The notes under the pieces: generated by a model
Told to the model about the DNA's origin: nothing
The model's database searches: none
What the model saw: the letters and a program-made list of their open reading frames with translations, nothing else
Part shown: piece by piece, positions 1 through 12,066 of the stretch
How positions within the stretch are numbered: the first letter of the stretch is position 1
Layout: every line of letters starts with the position of its first letter
Source: Brachyhypopomus gauderio
Lineage: Eukaryota; Chordata; Actinopteri; Gymnotiformes; Hypopomidae
Direction: 5' to 3'
Length of the DNA: 64,000 bases
Assembly: GCF_052324685.1 (NCBI RefSeq)
Contig: NC_135222.1
Span: forward strand, 3,733,760-3,797,759
Program-made: the position numbers and the translations under genes

Positions 1-1443
1 CCACTGTAAGAGACCATTCTCTGCACTAAAGAGTCACAAGCATGTTTTTACAATGACAATGATTGCCACCTTTCATGACACTTTTAAAGCCATCTGTGTT
101 GAAAATCGTGGGCATGTCTCTAAGCAGCCATGTCTCAACACAGAGGATACTTCTCCAAAGCTCATCCATACCAGAGACATGAACTCTCTTCAGCAAGATC
201 ACAGCCTCCAACATCTTTCAAGCAATTCCATCACATAAACCAAGTCGTTTGGGCTAGTGTAATTGCTTCTATCATTTAGTTTACCTTGCCTTGTGTCTGT
301 TTATGTGACTGTACAGTCATTGTCACACCCACCATGTGTGTGTGTGTCGCCCTGTCATTTATGCCATTCATATATGTGTTTTATGTGTAAGTTGAATCAC
401 AGCAAACCTTCCTGCATATAGAGCATGTGTGCTGCAATATTCCACACACCACAATTATGTCTGTCATCCTTTTAAGAACGCACTTGTCTACCAACTTTTA
501 CTCCAGTGCAAACCACAATATAGCAAATTGCACATGTTTAATCATTTATTAAGCTGATTAGTCTTTGCAATACATTATTCTTTTCATTCTTCCGTCATGC
601 AGCTAGGCTACTTCCGTTATGCTTTCCATTCCACAATCTATAGTCTTAAAGAATTCAAATTCCTGCCGCGCGACATTCAGAGTCGCCTGCTTCACAACTC
701 GTCTACAAGCACAGAGGTGCTTGACTCTGGTAACGTTATTTACATGTGGCAAGGGCAGCATATTTCTCCAGCAACTTCTTTAGGGTTTGGCTAGGACCAC
801 TGTAAGAGACCAATCTCTGCACTAAAGAGTCACAAGCATGTTTCTACAATTACAATGATTGCCACCTTTCATGACACTTTTAAAGCCATCTGTGTTGAAA
901 ATCGTGGGCATGTCTCTAAGCAGCCATGTCTCAACACAGAGGATACTTCTCCAAAGCTCATCCATACCAGAGACATGAACTCTCTTCAGCAAGATCACAG
1001 CCTCCAACATCTTTCAAGCAATTCCATCACATAAAGCAAGCCGTTTGGGCTAGTGTAATTGTTTCTATCATTTAGTTTACCTTGCCTTGTGTCTGTTTAT
1101 GTGACTGTACAGTCATTGTCACACCCACCATGTGTGTGTGTGTCGCCCTGTCATTTATGCCATTCATATATGTGTTTTATGTGTAAGTTGAATCACAGCA
1201 AACCTTCCTGCATATAGAGCATGTGTGCTGCAATATTCCACACACCACAATTATGTCTGTCATCCTTTTAAGAACGCACTTGTCTACCAACTTTTACTCC
1301 AGTGCAAACCACAATATAGCAAATTGCACATGTTTAATCATTTATTAAGCTGATTAGTCTTTGCAATACATTATTCTTATCATTCTTCCGTCATGCAGCT
1401 AGGCTACTTCCGTTATGCTTTCCAGTCCACAATCTATAGTCTT
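1..1443. repeat. Tandem duplication, unit about 798 bp
   Basis: Bases 1-645 recur at 799-1443 with only scattered substitutions. Both copies start at CCACTGTAAGAGACCA and end at TCTATAGTCTTAA. About 150 bp (646-798) separates them and is not repeated in the window. The unit may extend left of the window. I recognise no coding region; short ORFs found in both copies are simply duplicated with the repeat. It could be a fragment of an unidentified transposon. Confidence 0.85.
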
Positions 1444-1709
1444 AAGAGAGAGACAGACAGAGAGCAGAAGGTGAATGATGAGATCCAGCACTAAGCTAAT
1501 GTTATAAAGCACAATGGGGTTACAGAATCAGCAAAGAGAAAAGAGACAAAGAGGGAGAGACAGGTATTTGTCCTTAAAAAAAAAACCAAAAAATAAAATA
1601 AAAAAAAAAGAGGGACAATTAAATGAACACAAACCAGAAGTGGAGGACAGAATCACTGGGGTGATAAAACAGGGACAGTGAGTGTGGTGTTTCAAGAGCC
1701 TCTCCTCAC

Positions 1710-2213
1710 CGTACGCAGAGCTGCTGTCGGGATATGTGCTGAAGTATAAACTCATAGGTGCGCTGGCCACAGGGAACTCCTGGGCTGATGGCACATATGG
1801 AGGGAGGTACTACAACACACACACACAGAGAAAGGACAAACAGTTGGTCATCAGTTTCAGAAAAAACAAGCTATCATTTCAGCTCGGAGACACCAGAGGT
1901 CACATTAAAATTCCCAATAACTTCAGACTAAAAACCTCATGGCCCTCCTACACATCAAACATACTACAAAAACGACGTTGTGCGTTTATTCACGTCGATA
2001 CCATCCCTGTGTCCCAAACAGAACCTCAATGGCACTGGAGCATTACCTGTCCAGGTGGGAGAAAGTAGGCGGCGCCCTGAGAGTTGGGGAACTGCAGCTG
2101 CTGCTGAGGGAACAGAGTTCTGGTACACGTGAGCGGGTTGAACGGTGTGGGGCGCACTGCTGGGCGGCACACGCAGGGCACCGCTGGGCAGACTGGACCG
2201 GTTGGGGTAGAAC
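1710..2213 (-). pseudogene. eIF4G-like N-terminal exons with frameshift
   Basis: Two minus-strand exons resemble the N-terminal region of translation initiation factor eIF4G (eIF4G1 type), the scaffold that joins the cap-binding protein, poly(A)-binding protein and eIF3. Exon a (2213-2043) follows a good acceptor (TTTTCCTCCCGCAG) and reads PFYPNR...PAHVYQN, then continues one frame over as QQQLQFPNSQGAAYF up to donor GTAATG. Exon b (1809-1710) begins YLPPYVP after TTGTAG, is in phase with the second part of exon a, and ends in phase 1 at GTGAGG. The family normally has HVY, a few residues including Met-Met, then the Q-rich stretch, so a deletion that is not a multiple of three is likely. The start exon and the MIF4G/MA3 domains are not in the window; the gene would continue off the left edge. 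It may be a pseudogene fragment, or a real gene with a local assembly error. Confidence 0.55.
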
Positions 2214-2331
2214 GGCTGCGGGAGGAAAAGAATAGAGAGTTTCAGGATGTGGCGACATGCACAAGGCCGAACTTTAGCCCCAAGGTGGAAAACGTCCTTC
2301 CTCACATGGCCATATTCACCACTAACTGCCG

Positions 2332-3047
2332 CTCTGACCGACAGAAGTAGTCGGCCAGTCAGTAGCGAACGCACCGAGTGGTAACCTGCCGTTTTCTCTG
2401 TTGTGCAGGTAAGCTGGGTGGTAGGCTAAATTATATAAAATATGAGAGTGAATATGAGATCTTGTGCAGTGTAAATGGTGGAATCATGGTCCGAGGCAGT
2501 TGTGGTAACGGGCTGCAGAGTGGGTTTATGTCTAAGCTAAAGCTAATGGTATGATCGGACAGGCTAATGCTAGGCTGTGGAGCGCACATGGTCATATACC
2601 TGAACTAGAAACTGCACTATATATATTTTCTGTTTACCGGAGGAAATGTAAAATACTTGTTGTTCATTTAATTAAAACTGAGTTCATTTGAAGATGCAAT
2701 TCATAAGAGTACTAAAACAGGTTAAAACTGATTAAGATGGCGGTTAAGGACACGGTAAACCGGGATAAGAGTTTATACTGATACTGGTTTATACAGTAAA
2801 CTACATTCTGGTGATTTAGTGAGTTCATGATGGCAATGTTTGTAGACATAAAACTGTAAAAGTGCAGAGACATTAATGTAATTGATGATTATTGATTGAA
2901 TTGATGATAATGCAAATTGTTAAAATAATACTGTTTTATTGTTTGCATTTGCAATACATGTCTTGTGTCACTGCTACTCTGACCGACAGTAGTCGGCCAG
3001 TCAGTAGCGAACGCACTGACGCACCTGCCGTTTTCTCTGTTGTGCAG
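2332..3047. repeat. Pair of ~75-bp direct repeats
   Basis: The segment starting CTCTGACCGACAG and ending TTTTCTCTGTTGTGCAG occurs at 2332-2408 and 2977-3047. It contains a small inverted repeat (CCGAC...GTCGG) and a polypyrimidine-AG end like a splice acceptor. The 570 bp between the copies is AT-rich with no gene. The flanking stretches 2214-2331 and 3048-3484 also show no supported gene. Confidence 0.7.
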
Positions 3048-3484
3048 ACAAAATAAATATGTTGCACCTGGGATGAGTTGGCCCATCATTTTCAGAAGTG
3101 TAACATTTGCACTGTATAAAACGTAAATAGCCTTTTAATTCACACAAGTGCAATAATGTTAATTCTACTCAGAAATATACTTTCAGCAAGACCCTGGGTT
3201 TGTTGCACCAAAGTAACACACATTATTTCAGCAATTACTGCGCAAAAGCAATTTTGTTTCGTCATCATGGCATACTGTCAGAACCTAAGGCCTGTATCAT
3301 TAGCCATTTCAACTACAGAACAAAAAGTGCTTGATTACACGACAACTGTGTGGCAGTTACGCCAGAGAGCTGTAGAGCATCAGGGAATGCAGAGAAGACG
3401 CAGAACAGCTGTACGGAGCATCACACTGGTTTGACACTGCAGAAATAAGAGGAGGTGGAGGGAGGGAGAGAGAGAGGCAGTTAC

Positions 3485-3600
3485 CTGCAGTGACCTGAAT
3501 CCACCCTTCAGCCGCACCACACACAGCAGAGAGGGAGCAGAGAGAGGAGAGACAACGGACCAGAGAGAGCCGGAGCGGGTCGGAGAGACAGAAGGACATG
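3485..3600 (-). other. Possible non-coding first exon
   Basis: This GC-rich block, read on the minus strand, ends in a good donor (CACTGCAG followed by GTAACT). It lies upstream of the eIF4G-like exons on the same strand and could be their 5'UTR exon. There is no transcript or protein evidence, so this is inference from position and splice site alone. Confidence 0.25.
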
Positions 3601-3788
3601 AAGCAGCAGTTAATCAGTTAGCAATCAGGCACAAACAAAGCAGACATCTGCATGCATCTAAACTGGGGGCTACTCAGGTTCATAATCAATATACTTATAT
3701 TTTTCATACTTAACTGTTCACAGTCCAGGGTTTCTTCTACCTTGTAAGATCTTCAATTACCACCTTCAGTTATCAAATATTTCTGAAC

Positions 3789-6354
3789 TGTAACGTTCTG
3801 CGCGGGGCAGAACAGGGAGGCAGACACAAACGCTGAGGAGAGCGAGATTTATTCAAGGAAATTCCAAAAGCAGTGTTAAACGGACAGGCATGGGTCAAAC
3901 CGGGAGGGCAGCCAGAACAAGAAAAGACAACAGGCATATTCAGACAAGAAACTAACGACGAGGGGGAAAACACGGAACAGGCAGATGTAGACGGATAACA
4001 AAACGCAAAGCTCAAACTTACGAACAACAGGAGTGACGGGTTTAAACAAAAAGACCGATACGGACATGGGAGACACAGGGACTTTTATACACAGAACTAA
4101 ACTAGGGACAGGTGATGACAATGACACAGGGGCGTGGTAACAAACCAGGAATCATCAAAACCAACGAGCAGGGCGGGACAAACAGGCAGGGAACACGGAC
4201 ATGAGGGAACCCAGAGTGACAGTTACGAGAGGGGGCGTTGCCCTACGTGACAGAACCCCCCCTCAAAGCGTGCCACTCCGGGGCACGCAAGGGCAGACAG
4301 GACAGGGACACCGACCAGGACAGGACAGGGAACTATGGCACACGGCGAGGGACAGGAAAAGCAGACACAGGACAGACCAGAGGGACAGGACCGGGCAGAA
4401 CAGGACATGGGACCTGGGGCATGGCAGGGACAAAGACAGGGGACATGGAGACTGGCCATGAGCTGGGCCGGGGAATGGCAACACAGGCAGGGACCGGGCG
4501 AGGCACGGGAGCAGGGCTGGACGGGACAGGACTGGGAACAGACACAGGAGTGGGGCCAGGGGACAGGGCAGAGACAAGGACAGAGGCAAACACGGCGTGG
4601 ACTACTGAGACCGGCACAGGAACAAAGTGGGTCAGGACTTGGGGAACAGACACGGGGACAGGGACCTGGAGGAAACGACCAGACACAGACACAGGGACGG
4701 GCACGAGGACACGAACAGGTACACACAGGAACTGGGACCAACACAAAACCAGGGACAGAACATGGGAGCAAAGGGAACACGGGCAAAGAGACGGGGGCAC
4801 ATGGCAGAGCAGGGGGCACAAAGAGTCCAGGCCCAATAGAGGGCAGCACAGTCTCTGGGGTTACAGGCGCGGCCGGGCGGCGGGCAGCGCGCACAGGAGC
4901 CGGCAGACAGGCAGCGGGAACAGGCAGCGTCCGCTGGCGGGCAGCGGGAACAGGCAGGGTCCTCTGGCGGGCAGCGGGAACAGGCAGGGTCCGCTGGCGG
5001 GCAGCGGGAACAGGCAGGGTCCGCTGGTGGGCAGCGGGAACGGGAGCCGGCGTGGACGACCTCTCCTGGGTCGCAGGGACAGGAACCGGCGTGGACGACC
5101 TCTCCTGGGTCGCAGGGACAGGAACCGGCGTGGACTGCCGACGGGCAGCGGGGACAGGAACAGGCACGGACTGCCGACGGGCAGCGGGGACAGGTTGCTG
5201 AGGCAAGGAGAAACCCTCGGGGGGCGTGTACACCAAGCCGACGTCCTCGGGGGGCGGAGCCGCCAAGCCGACGTCCTCGGGGGGCGGAGCCGCCAAGCCG
5301 ACGTCCTCGGGGGGCGGAGCCGCCATACTGACGTCATCGGGGGGCGGAGCCGCCAAGCCGACATGGCTTGTACTCCCCCCCCAAAAAATACTTGGGGGTG
5401 TCGTGTGGAGTAGCCGGCGGGATCAGCGGCGGTAGGTCCTCTTCCTCAGGGTCCTGGGTGAGCCTGGAAGAATACACAGACACAGAAGCCCCTCGGTGGC
5501 TCTCTCTGCGACGGCTCCGCCTCCTCTGAGGCGTCGGGAGCTCGCAGAAGCCATCGAGAGCCAACCGAGGGTTAAGCAAACGCCAGTCTGTGCACTCAAT
5601 CCGTCTGCCCGCGACTTGTACTACAGGTTTCTCCTCCCTATAGTGATCAAGCCGGGCAGACACGTAGCGCTCAACAGGAGTCTCGACGCGAAAGCCAGTC
5701 AAAACCGAAAATGGCTGGGCTTTCGTTGGTGCGCGTCGAGACTTCCGTGTTCCCACAGCGCCAGGGGAATTTCTGTCTCTGGTTCGTTCACGCTGCGATA
5801 TCGGAGAGTTGAACTGGACCGAACCAGCCAACATCTCATCACAGCGATTAAACTCACCAGAGTCTCGCTCCCTCGCTGTGTCCTTGTATGATCGGTCTTT
5901 ATGTAACGTTCTGCGCGGGGCAGAACAGGGAGGCGGACACAAACGCTGAGGAGAGCGAGATTTATTCAAAAGCAGTGTTAAACGGACAGGCATGGGTCAA
6001 ACCGGGAGGGCAGCCAGAACAAGAAAGGACAACAGGCATATTCAGACAAGAAACTAACAACGAGGGGGAAAACACGGAACAGGCAGATGTAGACGGATAA
6101 CAAAACGCAAAGCTCAAACTTACGAACAACAGGAGTGACGGGTTTAAACAAAAAGACCGATACGGACATGGGAGACACAGGGACTTTTATACACAGAACT
6201 AAACTAGGGACAGGTGATGACAATGACACAGGGGCGTGGTAACAAACCAGGAATCATCAAAACCAACGAGCAGGGCGGGACAAACAGGCAGGGAACACGG
6301 ACATGAGGGAACCCAGAGTGACAGTTACGAGAGGGGGCGTTGCCCTACGTGACA
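3789..6354 (-). mobile_element. Non-autonomous LTR retrotransposon
   Basis: Two direct LTRs, 3789-4252 (464 bp) and 5902-6354 (453 bp), begin TGTAACG and end GTGACA on the plus strand. They differ by an 11-bp indel and a few substitutions. The element is flanked by a perfect 5-bp target duplication TGAAC (3784-3788 and 6355-6359). A polypurine tract (GAGGGGGGGTTC on the minus strand, about 4253-4264) abuts the left LTR, so the element runs on the minus strand. The 1.65-kb interior has no reverse transcriptase, RNase H, protease or integrase, so it must depend on another element. No convincing tRNA primer-binding site is seen next to the right LTR. Confidence 0.85.
4253..5901 (-). pseudogene. 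Interior of the LTR element: proline-rich repeat ORFs
   Basis: Read on the minus strand, an open frame from inside the right LTR (5993 to 5334, 219 codons) is rich in Arg, Ser and Glu in its middle part. It then meets a C-run (5375-5382) and a series of tandem repeats. The repeats are 30 bp (about 5221-5360, peptide AAPPPEDVGL), 39 bp (about 5040-5130, peptide like ATQERSSTPVPVP) and 30 bp again (about 4905-5035, peptide like ARQRTLPVPA). All periods are multiples of three, and a second frame (5356 to 4223, 377 codons) reads through them. The two frames differ by one base, so a frameshift in the homopolymer is likely. From about 4253 to 4860 the sequence is low-complexity GGGACA-type. The product is unrecognised; a degenerate gag-like or structural protein is possible. 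Confidence 0.45.
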
Positions 6355-6518
6355 TGAACGTTATTTCAAAGATAGAAAAACGAGTTTACAAACCACCGTT
6401 AGTCTTTATCACAGTCTTTTTTTTTTGCATTCATTATTCATTTTATTGGCACAACATATGTGTATTGTAATAGGTTCATTTGTGTGCATAAATAATTCTA
6501 GGTCATGTTACTTTAGTG

Positions 6519-6783
6519 CAGGGGTGCTCATTACGTCGATCGCGATCGACCGGTCGATCGCGAAGGAAGTGTCGGTCGATCGCGAAGGAATGTGCGTAGA
6601 TCGCGTCACATAAAATAGTAGTAAATGAATCGCACATCTGCACTGACGGTTGTATTTTGATTGACATTCACGGTAGCCAATCTGCAATCCACTCAACAAA
6701 CCCGGTAGATCCCACCCCGGTAGATCTTTCTGACTTGGTCATCTTATAAGTAGCTCACAAGCTGAAAACTGTGGGCACCCCTG
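6519..6783. mobile_element. hAT-type MITE (265 bp)
   Basis: Termini are CAGGGGTGCTC and GGGCACCCCTG, flanked by a perfect 8-bp target duplication CTTTAGTG (6511-6518 and 6784-6791), which is diagnostic for hAT transposons. The interior contains clustered GATCG motifs and no ORF. Confidence 0.9.
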
Positions 6784-6791
6784 CTTTAGTG

Positions 6792-8356
6792 TCATAAGCT
6801 TGAAATACTTGGTTATAAAGATGGGTGAGAAAAAAACTTTAAAGATGCACTTTCAGTTTTCCTGTTAATGTGCAAGTGTAAGTATAAAGGAAGAACAGCA
6901 TATTGCATTTCTGAATCTGACTTTGACTTTGGTTTTATTTAATATTAGGTAGTGTAGGAGTGTCATACAATGGGCTTTTCAATTAACAAATAGCTGCTCA
7001 AGATATGCAGATTTCCTGAAAAACAAAAGTCTTAATGAACTGGCATGGGTAACAAGGGTGTATATATGTATGTACACACACTTTTATAGTTGTTTTACAA
7101 AAACACAAATTACAGACGAAAACCACAACTTTTTATTATACTGTTTTATTGAACAACCGATCAACATTACAGATAATATACAAAATAATATCAGAGAATC
7201 TCTAATAAAGAAGAGAATACCCACTTTTTAGAATCATATGGGTTAGTTTGAGCAATTTTCTCAACACAGAACAATATCAAGTGTTTCAGTAACAAATATT
7301 ATTTAATGTTTTTAATCGTTTTAAACCTTAGCATGATCTGGGTGCATCTCCAGCACCAGCTCACCAACCAGTGTGCTCCCAGTAGCACTAATACACTAGC
7401 ATTTTTACTGCCTAAACCTGTTTACTGTAGAAAAATTGAAATATAGAGGAAAGTTGGTTTTTTTTTTTATTTTAAGCACAATACGTTAATCTGATTTCCA
7501 AAATTAAATTAATGTTCAGGCCCAGTGGATAGTTAGCTAGCTGTTTTTAATCTGTATTTTTAGCCTTGAGTTCCATTCATCTAGGCTCTGCTAATATCAT
7601 AGTTATTTTATAAAATATAAATAAAAAATTAAATCGATACATAGATAAATAGATAAACATAAGCGCGAAGCATAATATTCTTTATGGAAATCTGAATCGT
7701 AAATTCCATACAAGGACACCCGTTTCCAGCCCCACGCTGGAGCTGCGTCACTTCCTGCCCCAGCATGGTCTGCAGCCAGGTACTCTTGCATTGTCTTGGT
7801 AATGATATGGAATGCGGTGGAAGCGGCTCAACCCCAAAGCTCACCGTGATACAACTTGATGATAAACTTGAAGTTACAAGGAGACTGTATATGTTACCGA
7901 TCCTACAACAAACAGCAGAAAATTTGTAGACTCGTGTTTTAAAAGTTTAAATTCAAGTGCACGTAGCAGCAGACGTAGAGATGACTGTTTCTCTAATGAG
8001 TCCTGCCAAACAATAAAAATAAATAAAATAGTTTGAATCTTGCTCTTTGTACATTGCTTTTACTATACTATATAATTGGTGTAAGCGGTTTATTCTATTT
8101 TATACTGTACTACATCCAACAATAGTAAAGCTATTCTCCACAGAGCACACTCAAAAAGACAAGGAGAGGAAAAAACAAATTCATGTGCTGCTAAACAACT
8201 TTATTCTGATTAAATATCCAGAAAAACAAACAAATATTAAGACAGAGTAAAATAATGAGTGGTTGAATTATGAATGTCTATTCCGGGTTTCTTGAAGTGC
8301 GACTCTGTAACAGAAAGAGAAGAGATTATTGGGCATGTTCAAATATTACTGTGTAT
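6792..8356. other. AT-rich stretch, no supported gene
   Basis: Mostly AT-rich. A short minus-strand open stretch at about 7840-7690 has better codon-like composition than its surroundings, but I recognise nothing in it and see no convincing splice sites. Confidence 0.5.
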
Positions 8357-8475
8357 GTGTGCCTCTTGTGCTCGCAGTGTTTTTGAACCTTCCTTTCCAT
8401 GATGTCGACAGGTGTAAGTGCCTCTTGTGTTCGTGGAGTATTTGAACCTTCTGGACCATGATGTTGATGCCACAC
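8357..8475. repeat. Imperfect ~62-bp tandem duplication
   Basis: GTGCCTCTTGTG...TTTGAACCTTC...CCATGATGT occurs twice in a row, starting near 8357 and 8419, with several substitutions between the copies. Confidence 0.7.
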
Positions 8476-8581
8476 TGAAGAACAATTCAAAGTACACCTT
8501 ACATTTTGAATAAAATCTTTCATAAGACAAAAAATACGTACCACCACATATACTTATCGACGCACCTTCATGTAGTTGTAG

Positions 8582-10163
8582 CTAACAGTTGCTACACAGC
8601 CAGCGACGCTCTTTCCTGCATTTGCGGCAGGTGTACTTGCCGCATGCAGCGCACGGGGTTATGCTGTGGTTAGGGTTGCAGTGTGACTGCACCTGACACT
8701 GGGTCTTCTTTCCAGGTGAAGGCGAAGGACGTGGCGTATTCAACTCCTTTTCCTGTAGATAACGATGACGAAGTTCCCCAGCAAGAGCACATAGTAAGAC
8801 TCTCCTACTCTCTGTCTGGTTTCTTTTTTCGGTCATTGGCAATCTTCACGTGTGTGTGTGCATAGTGCTGAGAACGCAGATGGTTTTATTGGTCTTGGGG
8901 GCATACACCGTCAGCAGTGCATCATGTGATCTGTACACCTCCGTTGATAACTTTTCACGTCCCTTGGTGTTTTTGGCTTCCTAAGGAATTTCCCGTCTAA
9001 TCTTGTTTATCGTCCCAAGCAGAGTTGTGTTGGATTCCAGCAGCTTGTTAGCCAGTGACAGAGATGTGAAGCAATTGTCTGTGGCTACAGTTCTGCCCTT
9101 GCCCAGGTATGGCTTCACAAGTTTCATCACCACATTCTCGGACACTCTTTCACCCTTGGGACGATCGGGGTCCTTTCCCAGATATGGAATGGCGTTGCAA
9201 ATGTACTTGGTGTTCAAGTCAGAAGCAACCAAAACTTAATTCCAAATTTGTCTGGATTTGATGCAATGTATTGTGTGAATGGACAGCGAACCTTGGTAGG
9301 AAACAGCTGCTCGTCGACTGTAAGATCTTGTCCTGGGGTGTAACACAGGTTGCAGTTCTTTACAAATCGCTGCAAGATGTCCGAGATCGCAGCAAATTTG
9401 TCGCTATTTGCACGCACCGCACGGGTGTCCTTGTTATTAAACCACAATTATCGCATAATTTCCTGGTAGCGGTCCCGCGGCATTGTCTCCTTGATTGAAG
9501 GCACAGTGAACATTGCCAACCAACACTCCGTCATCGCTCCAACAGGACAGAGGACTGCTCATAGAAAAAGGATCGCTACGAATGCCATCAATTCACTGAC
9601 CAAAAAACTCCAGGTGCGGTCTGTTCTGCGGGCTTCATGGACTGTGCAGTCGGTGATGAGTCTCAGCATCTCCATGTCGACCAAACACAGAAAACTCTGC
9701 AGTCTGCTTGTGATCGTATGCTGTATGAGTAAAAGTAAACAAATGATGCAAGGTTAATTACACGTACGAAATATCAAACACAAGCATAAACACTGCAAAA
9801 AATATTAAGTTACTGTACCTTTGCATGCTCTGTAGACCCAGCCGGTTCAACGAATGTAGAATTAGGCAAACGGCTGACGCGAGTGCGTGTGACGTCAACC
9901 TTGTCCCAAACAGTTCCGTCTTTTGCCCGTACGCTTGGTGCAGGTGTGGTGTCAGCCTGTGTACAATGCCTCTTTCTTGGAGGGCTCCGTTTTACCTCAT
10001 CCGATGTAAAGCTTGTGTCTTCATCTGATGAATCGCTGGTAAAACTACAGGAAAGTTCCTCTCCCCCATCTGACTCACAGCAGTCCACGTTGGCAAGGAT
10101 AGCCACAAGTTCTTTAGCAGTGTACCTCCTCTGGTGTGCCATAGTGCTTTCCGTCGTCTCCAC
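8582..10163 (-). pseudogene. piggyBac-type transposase, decayed
   Basis: Minus-strand remnant of a piggyBac transposase gene. The N-terminal exon (10163-9819) starts METTESTMAH, is acidic and Ser-rich, and ends at donor GTACAG. An acceptor (TTACTTTTACTCATACAG) lies near 9723. The following core has several stops and frameshifts. Clear family blocks are an N-terminal core piece (about 9447-9240, LYTPGQ-like and LTVDEQL), part of the DDE domain (about 9232-8985, GRTVATDNCFTS, then LANKLL) and a C-terminal cysteine-rich zinc domain (about 8690-8585, CAACGKYTCRKC then C-x2-C). Terminal repeats with TTAA duplications were not located. The intron after the N-terminal exon matches some domesticated or vertebrate piggyBac genes, but the broken core argues against a working protein. 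Confidence 0.8.
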
Positions 10164-10281
10164 ACAGGATAGTAAGGAAAATTTAAGTCACCAGCATTTG
10201 TGTTTCTGCTCTTATCATGACTCTGAAGAACACACCCACAGCAGCTCACACAAATGTAAATCTGGGACGCTTCATACATAA

Positions 10282-11007
10282 CGCCGATACCACGCTAATG
10301 ACATGCAAGTCACGTAGCATCTTCCCCCATACCCCATAATTTGCGTGGATTACATTGCTAGACCCCTCCACAAATTTTGAAAATGCACAAATTTTGACCA
10401 GACAATTAACATAGGCTTATAAAGACCTATCTTCATAAGTTAAACCTAAACATGTGCCCAAAAACTTGTAATAAGTTTACATGGTAATGTAATAAATCAC
10501 ATTACCATGCTATCGTTTTCTTTTTGCATACAATAAAATTAGGTTAAACTCAACTCAGCAGTTGGCATAACTCAAAAAGATGAATGGAAAATGTTTCCTT
10601 AATATTTTTGCTGGCATAATACTTTATTTTTTAGAATGTAAAATGTAAAATAAATATATAAAGAAAATATAACTGGATTCATTTACCTTAATTCTGATTA
10701 ATTCTTGATGGTATTCATATGATTGCATATGTTACTGGGGACTTGTGTTATTGGAATTAACAGACTAGGTTGTGCTTGATAACGCTACAAGCTGCCTAAT
10801 TGGACACAGTGATATCCTACATCAGCTTTTGTGATCACTTCTGTGTTCCCACCAGGACTTGCATTAAACACAACAATGATGGGCCCAGGTTTACTGCCAG
10901 ACTGAAACAGCTGCAACAAACCAAGCAGGAAGCCTATAGAAGTGGGGATGGGCAAGGAATCCCATGAATAAAGAAACTGTGAAAAGCTTCTCAAACAAGC
11001 TCCATAG
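10282..11007. other. AT-rich, no gene seen
   Basis: AT-rich sequence with no supported ORF or recognised repeat. It may contain the right end of the piggyBac element, but I could not find a terminal repeat. Confidence 0.5.
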
Positions 11008-11453
11008 TGTCAGGAATAGCAATCACGCCCGTGACCACCAGAGGGCGCCATCACCCGAATATTGATCTGCACACCTGAACCTGATCAGCTACTCATCCAC
11101 GCCCTATAATAGGACTCTTCTCACAACAGAACAGTGCGAAGTATTGCCTCCCCGTGTTGCATTACTAAGCCGTGTTTCTGAATTCTCGGACTGTATTCCT
11201 GGTTCCCAATCCTTGCTCTGCCCTCTTGATATTCTCCCGTTTGCCTAGTCCTTCTGTACCTCTGCCTGCCGCTATTGGACTGTTCTGGTTTTTGACTCTC
11301 TGCCTGGTTTTTGACTCTCTTTTTGCCTTGACCTTTTTGTGCTGCTGCCTGCCTTCCCTACGGGGTCTGCTTGTTTGTTCTGCATAAATAAAGCTACGTG
11401 TTATTCCACCTGCGTATGGATCCCTCACTACCTTCGGGTACGCCACCGTTACA
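11008..11453 (+). mobile_element. Solo LTR (446 bp)
   Basis: Starts TGTCAGGAATAGC and ends CCACCGTTACA, with a perfect 5-bp target duplication CATAG on both sides (11003-11007 and 11454-11458). A TATAAT-like box (CCCTATAATAGG) near 11100 and an AATAAA near 11385 fit an LTR promoter and polyadenylation site in plus orientation. No internal region remains, so it arose by recombination between two LTRs. Confidence 0.88.
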
Positions 11454-11637
11454 CATAGAATGATGTCAACCATCTTAACCATGCCAACGATCTTAACACC
11501 TTCTACTGCAGGTTCGAAAAGCCCATCACCACATGCACTTATGCAAACACAAGCCACACCCCATTGATACCCAGATACCCAGTCAGCCCTGACGTTCCGT
11601 GAAGATGTACACTGACTCTTCAAAGTACAAACATAAA

Positions 11638-12066
11638 TGTGGCCAAGTGGAACATGACTTTTATTTTCTTCCCTTCTGTGCATAAGTTAGTATGGGCTTT
11701 TATTTTGACACCTTTTTCTGTGGGTTGGTACTGGCAAGAGTAGGAAGTTGCACAGCGCGATTTGCGAGTATGGATTCAGCAGTGTGATATAGAGCTCCAT
11801 TTTGAACAATCATCCAGACAACGTGGTGTTGGAAGTGGCTATCTGGTAGAGGTAGAGGCCATTGGTTGTATAAGAGTAGAAACCATTACCGTATTTCCTT
11901 TGATTGTATTTTATTTTGTTTTAGTCAGTTAAAGTGTACACACCACTTTCATTTTGTAGCCCCTTCCGACCGCTACTCTTACATATGTGTAGCAGTCAGA
12001 ATAAACCCTCCAAATAAGGTTTGTGTGTCCAGTGTTGGTTTCTAAGCAAAAGTAGGACACACCACA
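11638..12066 (+). repeat. 5' LTR of the Gypsy element
   Basis: The 429-bp LTR starts TGTGG and ends CCACA. An AATAAA at about 12000 is a plausible polyadenylation signal. The copy at 17860-18288 has the same length and reads identically. Confidence 0.93.

Noticed and set aside
1682-2068. Plus-strand 128-codon ORF
   Set aside because: Antisense to the eIF4G-like exon b; the minus strand has the splice sites and the family match.
4238-5413. Plus-strand 391-codon ORF rich in Gly, Arg and Thr
   Set aside because: It is the antisense of the tandem repeats in the minus-strand LTR element; repeats with periods divisible by three leave several frames open.
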